In this document: piece by piece, positions 9,992-19,087 of the stretch
Layout: every line of letters begins with the position of its first letter
Numbering within the stretch: position 1 is the first letter of the stretch
From: Candidatus Bathyarchaeota archaeon
GTDB lineage: Archaea; Thermoproteota; Bathyarchaeia; 40CM-2-53-6
DNA length: 64,000 nucleotides
Direction of reading: 5' to 3'
Assembly: GCA_005888745.1 (NCBI GenBank)
Contig: VBBS01000032.1
Location: 56,116-120,115, forward strand
Position numbers and translations under genes: made by a program
Notes under the pieces: model-generated
What the model was told of the DNA's origin: nothing
What the model saw: the letters and a program-made list of their open reading frames with translations, nothing else
Databases searched by the model: none

Positions 9992-10191
9992 TAAGCGAAT
10001 CGAGACTTAGTCCATCAGGGAACTAGGTCCCAAGACAACTATCAATTCGAGTCCTTCTCGATTTCACCTTGATAGAGGACTCATGCACACTCGAAGAATA
10101 CCCGAGTGTCGCAGGTATATCCTCGGAGGCTAATGTTGGGTTAAACAGGGCTTAAGAGGCGTTTCACTCTATTCTCAGTTGTGGTCGTAAA

Positions 10192-10404
10192 ATGAGGAGA
10201 CTTATGGTCCTCATCGGGGCAGTGTTCGTCCTGCTTGGAATCGTGGCTGAGAGCTTGTACATTAGCAACGAGAAAGTCGCCTACAACGGCGCAGCAATAT
10301 CTGCCAACGCGTACATGATCTCAGGTCTTTTCCTCATCATCTTGGGACTAATCCTGACTCTGTCTGGAGCAAGAATCCCTAAGATCCGGATTCCGCACGT
10401 CTAG
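10192..10404 (+). CDS. small two-TM membrane protein
   Basis: ATG start, two clear hydrophobic helices, followed by a terminator hairpin. Confidence 0.5.
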   Translation: MRRLMVLIGAVFVLLGIVAESLYISNEKVAYNGAAISANAYMISGLFLIILGLILTLSGARIPKIRIPHV

Positions 10405-10435
10405 TTGTGGACCCGAATTCGAGTCTTTGGAATCA

Positions 10436-10459
10436 GAGCCTCGTTCGGGCTCTATTTTT
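10436..10459 (+). terminator. hairpin plus T-run downstream of the 10192 ORF
   Basis: GAGCC-TCGTTCG-GGCTC followed by TATTTTT. Confidence 0.5.
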
Positions 10460-10683
10460 CGGATTAAGTTTAGCTTTTGGTCACGACACCGGGGTCGATC
10501 TTGACCGCCGATGCCCCGTTATTCCGTGAGTGATGTCTCGAACTCCAACCGCGACTAATACAATTGCCATTATGAGGGCCAAGCGGGACTTCTTTTCTCT
10601 ATCAACTTAGGAGTCTTGCGAGATGTCACTGGATATCGGCATTTAGTAACTCCCTTTTTGAATTCCTAACGGAACGCGACAGG

Positions 10684-10845
10684 TTAGACTCGGAACAGAC
10701 GTATCAGGTAAGCGGCTAGGACAGTAACAACGAGAGGAGCCCCAAGAATGCCTGCCAGAAAAATTGGAAATGTCAACAATATCGCGATGACATGGATCGT
10801 TATCAGATGCAGAGAAGTATTTGCAAAGGGCTTGAGGCCCAGCAT
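10684..10845 (-). CDS. small membrane protein (not in ORF track)
   Basis: ATG start; MLGLKPFANTSLHLITIHVIAILLTFPIFLAGILGAPLVVTVLAAYLIRLFRV*. Confidence 0.35.
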   Translation of the reverse strand: MLGLKPFANTSLHLITIHVIAILLTFPIFLAGILGAPLVVTVLAAYLIRLFRV

Positions 10846-10881
10846 CCTGTCGTCAGTGAAAACTTTCAGCCGCAGACCAAG

Positions 10882-11274
10882 TCATCCGATCTTGTAAATC
10901 GCGACCATGGATGACAGGAAAACCCAGAGAAAGGTTGCTTGGAGCAAACGCGCGTAGCTGTAGGGAAGTTCTCTCAGCAAATTTTGAGGCAAGGAACATC
11001 CAGGTTGAATATGGGTTCCAGGAACCAACACGCCCGCCGACAAGAGAAGGGCCGATGTTGCGACAATAGGCCGGAAGTCGCCTAGATAGTTGGTTTGGAT
11101 GCGTGATCTGTCTGCTCCCATCGATATCGCGTATCCCTCAAGATTTTCGACGCGACGACGCGCGTAACTGGACGAAAACAAAATGTAGACAATGTTAGCT
11201 AGGAGTAGCGGGATGCCGAGGGAAATATCGCCTGTGAAGTCCGTTTTTACGCTATAAGCGTAGTATCCTAACAA
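10882..11274 (-). CDS. hypothetical membrane protein
   Basis: 130 aa with several hydrophobic segments. Confidence 0.4.
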   Translation of the reverse strand: MLGYYAYSVKTDFTGDISLGIPLLLANIVYILFSSSYARRRVENLEGYAISMGADRSRIQTNYLGDFRPIVATSALLLSAGVLVPGTHIQPGCSLPQNLLRELPYSYARLLQATFLWVFLSSMVAIYKIG

Positions 11275-11408
11275 ACTCAGGATAAGAGGCGGAAGAAATT
11301 CTACAAGGGCACTCCGGCCTAAAATGGTAGACCAAAACGAGCGAAGAGACGCTCAAACCAGAGCTTGGATAATCATCTGGCGTAGAGATCAATCTGTCTA
11401 ACGTCGTC

Positions 11409-12974
11409 CTAGTTATCTTGAGAGCTGGACCAATCATCCAAGGTCCGTTTTGTCTTCGACGGAGGCTTCGCTCCTTTCTTCTTGACCGTCTGCAGAAAGC
11501 GGTGCATCTGTTGCTCTCTCTTCTGGCTTGTCCAGTAGTACGCCTCGTCAATCGTTCCCTCTGACATGAGTACTGTCATTTTTCCCTGCCTCGTCCTGCC
11601 AGTACGCCCCCTACGCTGTATCAGGCGGATCTCGGACGGAACGGCTTCATAGAATATGACATGGTCAACGTCTGGAACGTGAAGTCCCTCTTCACCTATG
11701 CTAGTTGTCACGAGTAAGTTATGCCGTCCCTCTCGAAAGTCCTCGAGGATACTCATTTGCTCGGCCTGGCTCAAACCCACGTCATCAGTATCCCGAGTTG
11801 CTTGACCGACAAAGCGAACAGCGGAGACACCTTCTAGCTTGTTCAGTCTCTCAACAAGTGTCTCAACAGTATCTCTATACTGAGTGAAGACTATGATTTT
11901 CGAATCCTTGTTCAACTTCATATCCTCCTCGACAAGCTCTCGAAGTCTCTTCTGCTTGGGATGCTCTCTTTCCTCCACCGAAAATGCTAGCCGCCTAGCT
12001 TCGAGAATCTTAGAGTCCCTTGAGAGGCTCTTGCCTGACTTGCTACTTGCGGTCTCTAGCTTCGCGAGATATCTAACGAGATTATGCAAACCCTGTGTCT
12101 CCAGCACGTCGATTGCATGACTCAACGACATCGCCTGGGCCTGCAAAATCACGGCCCCATACAAGGCCCCAGACCCACCCCTTCTCAGACTCTTGCGCAA
12201 CTTCTCCCCAAGCTCTAGCAGCATCCGCTTGTTTGCGCGAACACCGGACGGCAACTGATGCATGGCCCTAAGCTTCTCCGTCCTCTCCTCCATCGCGGCT
12301 CGGAGAATCTTGCTAATTTCCTTGTAGGCTGAAGATAGTGGGACCCGTACCCAGTTTATCGCCACGTCGTTGACATACTGAACTACATCCTCGTCTTCCT
12401 CAGTTCTCATCTCTACGTTGGTGATCGCAAGCTTGTCGCAAATCTCTCGGACCCGCTCTTTTCGGGCGCTTGGCGAGGCAGTTAGCCCAAGTATCAACGG
12501 GTTCGATGCTTGTCTCTTGTAGTTCTCGGCTACCTCAGAGTAAGCATAGTCTCGAACGCACCGATGTGCCTCGTCAAAAACGATCAAACAGACGTTGCTA
12601 AGCGTGTAACGTTCACTCGAGACATCGTTTCTAATTACTTCTGGAGTAGCAAAAACCAATTGAGATCCCTCGAAATCCGTGACCCTCGAAGCCGGAGGAT
12701 TTTCTCCTGTCAGGACCGATGATCTGACGTTCTTGTCGGGAAAGTGTTCTTTGAAAAACTCGGCATGTTGGAGAACGAGCGGTTTTGTCGGGGCAAGAAT
12801 AACGACTTTGTCCCTCCGGTATTCGGAAAGGCGCTTCACGGCTACTAGCAAGGCGACTATGGTCTTGCCTAGCCCAGTCGGAAGAACAACAAGCGTGTTG
12901 GCTTTGGCGGCGGACTCTGCAATGGTGCTTTGATATTCTCTTGCCTCAATGCCTAGTGGCCTGGAAACCTGCAG
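11409..12974 (-). CDS. Hef/FANCM-type superfamily 2 helicase (no ERCC4 nuclease domain); probable CTG start
   Basis: LVVLPTGLGKT (Walker A, upstream of the ORF-track start), LIVFDEAHR, GLTASP, KIIVFTQYRDTVETLVERL, VTTSIGEEGLHVPDVDHVIFYEAVPSEIRLIQRRGRTGR. Confidence 0.9.
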   Translation of the reverse strand: MQVSRPLGIEAREYQSTIAESAAKANTLVVLPTGLGKTIVALLVAVKRLSEYRRDKVVILAPTKPLVLQHAEFFKEHFPDKNVRSSVLTGENPPASRVTDFEGSQLVFATPEVIRNDVSSERYTLSNVCLIVFDEAHRCVRDYAYSEVAENYKRQASNPLILGLTASPSARKERVREICDKLAITNVEMRTEEDEDVVQYVNDVAINWVRVPLSSAYKEISKILRAAMEERTEKLRAMHQLPSGVRANKRMLLELGEKLRKSLRRGGSGALYGAVILQAQAMSLSHAIDVLETQGLHNLVRYLAKLETASSKSGKSLSRDSKILEARRLAFSVEEREHPKQKRLRELVEEDMKLNKDSKIIVFTQYRDTVETLVERLNKLEGVSAVRFVGQATRDTDDVGLSQAEQMSILEDFREGRHNLLVTTSIGEEGLHVPDVDHVIFYEAVPSEIRLIQRRGRTGRTRQGKMTVLMSEGTIDEAYYWTSQKREQQMHRFLQTVKKKGAKPPSKTKRTLDDWSSSQDN

Positions 12975-12995
12975 TTTGCCTCTGCGCCTTCTCTT

Positions 12996-13622
12996 CTAAG
13001 GAGAAGGCGGGACCGGGTTTAAGGGTGTGCTCCTGATCTCTTGGATATGTTTTCTGCCGAAGGTCAATAGGAGAATAGAGGCCGAGACCCATGCGACCAG
13101 AGCCGCGTTCACGTACATAGCCCTGAGCGGCCTACCAAAGTAGAGAAAGCCCAGCATAGCTAGAACCACGGCGAAGATGCTCAGAGTCTGATACCGATCC
13201 AATAATCCAAGGTCTCTACGTCCGACAGTCCAGAGTTTGTAGACGGTCGCAAGATACAATGCTAGTCCCAGTAGTCCTGTCGTTGCAAGCGAAATGACGC
13301 CCCAGTAAGGCACGCGAAGAATCAGGAGACCTACTTCGTCAGCAATCAGACCGGCTCCCACCCCGACAACCAACGCGCCGTCCCATCGGGTGCGGACATC
13401 TGTCGCAAAGACCATAATCGTTGACGAAGCCAGCAACAGTATAACCCCGTAGTAGAGATGGTGAATGTGAAATCCCTGAACTCGGATAACAGGACACGAC
13501 TGAGTGCACCTCGCCTCAACGGTGACAAACAATCTAGCCACGATAACAGCCATTGTGAACCCTACGGCAGCGAAGAGGAATCCTACTGGTCCAAGCAGTG
13601 GCGCGCCCTTTGGCCGGCTCAA
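12996..13622 (-). CDS. multi-pass membrane protein
   Basis: 208 aa with several hydrophobic helices; His-rich segment HIHHLYYG. Confidence 0.6.
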   Translation of the reverse strand: MSRPKGAPLLGPVGFLFAAVGFTMAVIVARLFVTVEARCTQSCPVIRVQGFHIHHLYYGVILLLASSTIMVFATDVRTRWDGALVVGVGAGLIADEVGLLILRVPYWGVISLATTGLLGLALYLATVYKLWTVGRRDLGLLDRYQTLSIFAVVLAMLGFLYFGRPLRAMYVNAALVAWVSASILLLTFGRKHIQEIRSTPLNPVPPSP

Positions 13623-13775
13623 ACTAAACTAGACCCAATCCATCTGGCCTTCTTTAGTCTATCCCGGTCGCTCTGTGATCTCTGATAGGGCTTTTAAGAA
13701 AAATCCTCATTTACAACTTTTTGCGCGGTTATTGAGAATGAAGACCGTACCCCGGGCCATTCATACTGGTAACGA

Positions 13776-15338
13776 GTGAACAAAACAGAGGAACTTGTCA
13801 TGGCATGGAGAGAGTTGAGGCACAACGGTGTGGCCTTTCCGCCGCCCTACGAGCCTAAGGGACTTTCTATCCGAATCCGTGGGACTGTTGTCCAACTTTC
13901 TCTTGCAGCTGAGGAGTTAGCCTACGCATGGGGGAAGAAGCGAACCACCCCCTATATCCAAGACCCGGTTTTCCAAGCAAACTTTCTCTCAGATTTTCTC
14001 AAGCTCTTGCCAGCAAGCTTTGCAAATGCAAAGTATTCCGAAATCGACTTCTCGCCCGTCCACGAGTATCAGACAAAAGAAGAACTTCAAAGACAGAATC
14101 TTGACTTCAAGAAGAAAACAGCCGGTGAGCGAAAGCAACTTCGCCTATCGCTGAAGGAGAAGTACGGGTTCGCGGAGATTGATGGAGTCAAGACTGAGAT
14201 CGCCAACTGGATGGTAGAGCCTCCAAGTCTCTTCATGGGAAGAGGCAGCCACCCGATGAGGGGACGTTGGAAGCCGAGAATCCACCACGAGGATGTTGTT
14301 CTAAACCTCTCTGAGAGCGTCGAGGCTCCTCCGGGCAACTGGAAAAAAATTGTCCACGATCACGAATCCATCTGGATCGCTCACTGGGTGGACAAACTCA
14401 GCAATGTGCGCAAGTACGTCTGGCCCAGTGACATCTCCGACCTCCGTCAAGAGCGAGACAAGCTCAAGTACGATGCTGCCCGGAAACTGCAACGCCGTCT
14501 CTCGGACGTTCGACAATTCATCGACAAGAATCTTCAATCACCAGACTTGAAGATGCGCAAGCTTGCGACCGTCTCATACCTAATAGACAATCTGGCTATG
14601 AGGGTGGGCGACGAGAAAGACGAAGATGAAGCGGATACGGTAGGTGCCTCAACCCTCAGGGTGGAACACCTCAAATTCCTGTCGCACGAGGTCGAATTTG
14701 ACTTCCTGGGGAAGGACAGCGTCCGTTGGCAGAAGACCCTGAAGGTTGACGGAGGGAACGCGCCCATTCGTAGGAATCTCCAGGAATTCTCGCAGGGAAA
14801 GAAGCCTGAAGACCTCGTATTCGATGGGATCACCTCTCAGCACGTGAACCGTTTCCTTAACAAGGCGATGAGAGGCCTAACGGCGAAAGTGTTCAGGACC
14901 CATCACGCCACGGAGACAGTCCAGACTTACCTGCGGAAACATAACGGGTTCAAGCCAGATGAGCCCCCCTACGTCAAGTTGCACCATGCTCGCGTTGCGA
15001 ATCTTGAGGCGGCGATAAGGTGCAATCATAAGAGGACCCCACCGAAGACTTGGGAGGGAACCCTCCTCAAAAAGCAGCAGCGTTTGGATGAGTGGAAAAC
15101 AAAAGAGGCTAAGACCGACAAGCAGAAGATGAGACTGGAGGAACGCATCCGAAAACTGAAGCTTGACGTCGACCTCCAGAAACGCACTCGCGATTACAAT
15201 CTCAACACTTCTCTTAGAAACTATATCGATCCAAGGGTCTACAAGAGCTGGGCAAACAGAGCAGAATTCGACTGGAAGGGAATCTATCCCAAGACTCTGC
15301 AGCGAAAATTTTTCTGGGCGTCTCGGGCCAAAGCCTAA
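13776..15338 (+). CDS. eukaryote-type DNA topoisomerase IB
   Basis: PPYEPKG, FMGRGxHPxxGxxKxRI, KYDAARKLQ, ATVSYLIDNLAMRVGDEKDEDEADTVGASTLRVEH, KVFRTHHAT, C-terminal NTSLRNYIDPRVYKSW (catalytic Tyr region). Confidence 0.95.
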   Translation: MNKTEELVMAWRELRHNGVAFPPPYEPKGLSIRIRGTVVQLSLAAEELAYAWGKKRTTPYIQDPVFQANFLSDFLKLLPASFANAKYSEIDFSPVHEYQTKEELQRQNLDFKKKTAGERKQLRLSLKEKYGFAEIDGVKTEIANWMVEPPSLFMGRGSHPMRGRWKPRIHHEDVVLNLSESVEAPPGNWKKIVHDHESIWIAHWVDKLSNVRKYVWPSDISDLRQERDKLKYDAARKLQRRLSDVRQFIDKNLQSPDLKMRKLATVSYLIDNLAMRVGDEKDEDEADTVGASTLRVEHLKFLSHEVEFDFLGKDSVRWQKTLKVDGGNAPIRRNLQEFSQGKKPEDLVFDGITSQHVNRFLNKAMRGLTAKVFRTHHATETVQTYLRKHNGFKPDEPPYVKLHHARVANLEAAIRCNHKRTPPKTWEGTLLKKQQRLDEWKTKEAKTDKQKMRLEERIRKLKLDVDLQKRTRDYNLNTSLRNYIDPRVYKSWANRAEFDWKGIYPKTLQRKFFWASRAKA

Positions 15339-15344
15339 CTCGTT

Positions 15345-16178
15345 CTATCGCGACTTTTTAGGACCCTTCAGCCAGCCTCCAATTCCGAGCTCCCTGGGCT
15401 TGCTAGCCGGTTCGATCGTAACCGAGCCATCATTGTGAATTCTTAACCGCCGCCATCTGTTGTCGCTTGACATTCCGCGCAGAGTTCTCACCCTTGCAAA
15501 GTGTACAACTTGTCCTCCCTCGTCGCTGCTCCGGAATTCGATAATGCCATCGCAAAGTGATTCAAACTGTTTGTAGAAAGAGTCAGACGCGATTCCCATC
15601 ATCACCGAATGAAACATTGCGAGCCCCCGGATTCTTGCATAGGGGATGATCCTGGTCCTCCAGATATCGACCATCAACTTCTCATCGGTGTAGTGACACA
15701 TCACTGACGTGTTGTCGTCAATGTGCAGCCACTTTTTCTCGTCCTCGGCAACTCCTTCTCGAATTATGTTGACTACTTTGCTGCTCCAGTGATTGAGGTC
15801 GAAGGACTGGTGCTCGTAAGCCTCCCTTCCCTTCGATCGCATCCCTTCAGGCGTTTCGGGATGGGCCAGCCCGGTCATCACATCGTAAGTATCCAGTATT
15901 CGGAGCTGGTCGCTCCGCTCTAGTCCTTTCACATCTAGTCCGAGCTTGGTAAAGGAATCTCGAACCTCGTGAGGTGGGTGCATGTAGGTATGATATTCTG
16001 TCCGTGCCCCGTTTCTCAACCCGCTAGCGGCTATTGTGAGCGATGTCTCGTACCAGGGCGAATCTGGACCGAACTCTACCAGATAACTTGCTCCAAATCT
16101 GATTCCATTAGGAACGAGATCCTCAAGAATTGCTAGCACCGGAGTCTGTTCCATAGTCGAGGTTTCACGCTCTACCAT
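15345..16178 (-). CDS. RecA-superfamily (KaiC/RAD55-like) protein apparently lacking a canonical Walker A
   Basis: Overall KaiC-like layout: YLVEFGPDSPWYETSLTIAASGLRNG, LRILDTYDVMTG, WLHIDDNTSVMCHY. Confidence 0.5.
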   Translation of the reverse strand: MVERETSTMEQTPVLAILEDLVPNGIRFGASYLVEFGPDSPWYETSLTIAASGLRNGARTEYHTYMHPPHEVRDSFTKLGLDVKGLERSDQLRILDTYDVMTGLAHPETPEGMRSKGREAYEHQSFDLNHWSSKVVNIIREGVAEDEKKWLHIDDNTSVMCHYTDEKLMVDIWRTRIIPYARIRGLAMFHSVMMGIASDSFYKQFESLCDGIIEFRSSDEGGQVVHFARVRTLRGMSSDNRWRRLRIHNDGSVTIEPASKPRELGIGGWLKGPKKSR

Positions 16179-16229
16179 GTTTGGTCTCTAATCTCTAACA
16201 CTTACGGTGGTTCTGTTAACTCACCGTCG

Positions 16230-16664
16230 GTGAGATAGCCTCTTGGGCATGCTGGGTCAAGGGTATACCTAACCGTCTCCCTCTTGGTATGGGAGTCTCC
16301 ATTCTTGATTTTGAAACCCTAGCAGGACACGAGTTGGGGTTTGATCGTGTAGGGCTCTCTGGTCGGGAAGCCTCTCTTTAGAGACTTCATCCTGCCGCTA
16401 GTATCCCCGCCGCTCGAGATATGACGCAGAGCTTGTAATGGCTGAGAGAATCGTAATGAGCGAGCAGGCCGTAAGAGGAGTGAGCCTTCGCAGCGAAGTC
16501 GCGTCGTAAGCCAAACCGATCTTTATGGTGTCGCTAACCGTCCTCCTGAATAACTCCAACAACAGTAGAACGTCTCGTGTTGGAGTGTAGTATTGCCAGA
16601 CTGACTTGGACTGCCTAAACGGGTAAAGAGAGGCCGAAAACTTGCCTATAAGTCGGACAGGCAT
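16230..16664 (-). pseudogene. frameshifted N-terminal remnant of an archaeal IS605 TnpB
   Basis: WQYYTPTRDVLLLLELFRRTVSDTIKIGLAYDATSLRRL, then other frames: AHYDSLSHYKLCVISRAAGILA and RMKSLKRGFPTREPYTIKPQLVSC*GFKI, in TnpB order. Confidence 0.78.
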
Positions 16665-16688
16665 CCGACGATGAGTTAACGGACGGTT

Positions 16689-17780
16689 GTGGTTAAAGCT
16701 GAACTAGCTCCTGCCAGAGATAATCAGACCAACCGAGAATCAATTTATGACAAAGGAATCGTGAGCGACCCATTGCCAAGGCCCAATCTGTTGATTACAA
16801 CTGATGTCGTCGACCCGGGTAGCATTCGGGCCCTATCCAGATACGCGAGAGTTTTCAGCTCGACTGTCCTTGATGAGGCATCGTTGAGTCAACTCTTACC
16901 GTCGATCGATATCCTTCTCGTGTTCTTCTGGCCCAGCTTCCTGACTCTTGAAAACTTGTCGAGGATGAGCAATCTGCGACTTATTCAGAGCATCCTCGCC
17001 GGTGTTAACCACATTCCCTTCGCCCAGCTGGACAAGAAGGTCGTTGTTTGTAGCAACGCGGGTGCCTATTCTGACGAGGTTGCCGAGTACGCCTGGTCTT
17101 TGTTGCTGTCTGCCGCCAAGAGGATAGTTGACTTTCACAACGCAGTCAAGACTGATCAATGGACTTTGAGACGAACCTTAGGCGGGAGAGAAGTGACCAT
17201 TATGGAGGAAAAAACGCTTGGCATTCTTGGATACGGCGGCATAGGGTCAGCCGTTGCGCGAATAGGTAAGGGGTTCATGGTGAAGATCTACGCTTTCTCG
17301 AGAAAACCGGTTCGAGAGAAAGGCGTGAGATCTTTTCAAGGGGACAAAGGACTATTGAGAGTCCTGGCGCAGAGCGATGCGGTCATGGTCTCGCTCCCGC
17401 TGACAAAGTTCACCAACAAGTTCATCGGCGCATTTGAGCTTGCCATGATGAAGAAAGATGCAATACTCGTCAACATAGCACGGGGAGAGCTCGTAGACGA
17501 AACCGCGCTCTACGAGCACCTCAAAACGAACCCGGAGTTTCGATACGCGACTGATGTATGGTGGTACAGAGAAGGAAAAGAGTCCCTCAAGACCGTCAAT
17601 CCCTTCTTCGAATTGTCCAACTTCATCGGGACCCCTCACGTATCGGGCCCATCAGGATTAGCTACCGGAAAGCCGGTGAGGTTTGCTGTCGCCAATGTTA
17701 TTCGATTCCTTAGGGGTCTCAAACCAAAGAACGTCGTAGATCCCGCGGAATACCTCGTCACGGACAGGCAAGAATACTAG
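16689..17780 (+). CDS. D-isomer-specific 2-hydroxyacid dehydrogenase
   Basis: KTLGILGYGGIGSAVARI (NAD-binding), VMVSLPLTKFTNKFIG, LVNIARGELVDETALYEHL. Confidence 0.88.
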   Translation: MVKAELAPARDNQTNRESIYDKGIVSDPLPRPNLLITTDVVDPGSIRALSRYARVFSSTVLDEASLSQLLPSIDILLVFFWPSFLTLENLSRMSNLRLIQSILAGVNHIPFAQLDKKVVVCSNAGAYSDEVAEYAWSLLLSAAKRIVDFHNAVKTDQWTLRRTLGGREVTIMEEKTLGILGYGGIGSAVARIGKGFMVKIYAFSRKPVREKGVRSFQGDKGLLRVLAQSDAVMVSLPLTKFTNKFIGAFELAMMKKDAILVNIARGELVDETALYEHLKTNPEFRYATDVWWYREGKESLKTVNPFFELSNFIGTPHVSGPSGLATGKPVRFAVANVIRFLRGLKPKNVVDPAEYLVTDRQEY

Positions 17781-17787
17781 ATTCTCG

Positions 17788-18762
17788 TCATCCAGTAATC
17801 GTCTTGGCAAGAAGATCCAATGACACATTACCACCCGATATGACTAGCACCACTTTCTCCCCAAGCTTCTCCAAATCCTTATTGGCGAGTAGAACGGCGG
17901 CGGGCGCCGCTCCGGATGGCTCGGGGAAAATGTGTGCTTCGCGAACCAATAGTTTCATTGCTGCAAGAATCTCGTCGTCTGAAACGTTGTAGACGCAGTC
18001 GACATATCTCTTGCATGCTTCAAGGGTCAGTTCTCCTACAGCTGATGGGATAAGCCCGTCCGCTATAGATTTAGGCGAATCGAATGTGACAATCTTGCCT
18101 GCCTGCAACGCTGCTTGGAGTTTCGTTGCTCCCTGCGGTTCGACACCGTAGACCTTCGCTTTCGGCTTCAGCGATTTGATCGCTGTCGATATGCCCGAGA
18201 TTAGACCTCCTCCACCAACTGGCACAATTACCGAATCGAAGTCGTCCAGTTGATTGGCTATCTCTAGCCCGCATGTGCCTTGTCCAGCGATTATGTCTGG
18301 GTCGTTGAATGGGTGGACGAGTGTCGCTCCGGTTTTGCTGACTATTTCCTTGGCTTTCGCATCGCGATCGGTCGTATATTTTCCGTACTTGATGGCTTCA
18401 GCGCCATATTCGACTATGGTGTTGACTTTCTCTTGGACCGCTGTCTCCGGTAATATTACGGTGCATTTCTTTCCGAGGAGTCGAGAACTATAGGCCACCG
18501 CCATTCCGTGGTTCCCAGACGAAACCGCCACGATATTCTTCGCTGACAATTGAGAGATCTTGTTGTAGGCTCCACGAATCTTGAAGACCCGTATTGGTTG
18601 GAAGCATTCGAGTTTCAAGTAAATCCGGCGACCAAATCTCCGCGATAGGGATGGCGATTCCACGAGCGGAGTCTTGGTTGCCACTCCTTCGATCCGCTTA
18701 GCCGCGGCAACAATATCGTCGAGCGCTGGCAAACGGACTTGACTCATGAATCCATCCCACAT
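17788..18762 (-). CDS. threonine dehydratase/PLP-dependent serine-threonine dehydratase
   Basis: VFKIRGAYNKI (PLP Lys), SSGNHGMAVAY, IVPVGGGGLISG. Confidence 0.9.
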   Translation of the reverse strand: MWDGFMSQVRLPALDDIVAAAKRIEGVATKTPLVESPSLSRRFGRRIYLKLECFQPIRVFKIRGAYNKISQLSAKNIVAVSSGNHGMAVAYSSRLLGKKCTVILPETAVQEKVNTIVEYGAEAIKYGKYTTDRDAKAKEIVSKTGATLVHPFNDPDIIAGQGTCGLEIANQLDDFDSVIVPVGGGGLISGISTAIKSLKPKAKVYGVEPQGATKLQAALQAGKIVTFDSPKSIADGLIPSAVGELTLEACKRYVDCVYNVSDDEILAAMKLLVREAHIFPEPSGAAPAAVLLANKDLEKLGEKVVLVISGGNVSLDLLAKTITG

Positions 18763-18802
18763 TTCTTTCCCCGCTTGGGGTTAAAGATGCACTAGTATAA
18801 CC

Positions 18803-19040
18803 AAGAATCGCCCCATTTCAACCCTAATATCGAGTCTGAGATGCCTTCCCTACGCTGCCCTGGTGATCCTTCGTGAGACCACGCTAAAACCGGAGGAATC
18901 GCCATGCCATCGACGCCTGGATTATGCCCTGAATCGCCTGTCTCCCCCAGAAACCATGCCGGACGGCGAGAGACCAGACGATAAGGGGGTCTTGTGAAGC
19001 GGTTTTACGTCGCACGAGCGGGAGTTCCCAACCCCCTGGG
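18803..19040 (+). repeat. dispersed repeat, copy 1
   Basis: Shares GATTATGCCCTGAATCGCCTGTCTC..CATGCCGGACGGCGAGAGAC..GGGTCTTG and upstream blocks with copies at 26150 (+) and 56720 (-). Confidence 0.75.
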
Positions 19041-19087
19041 TGTTGCGTTTCAATCCGGGATTGAAGGCCCTCCTCTGAACTGCTGCT

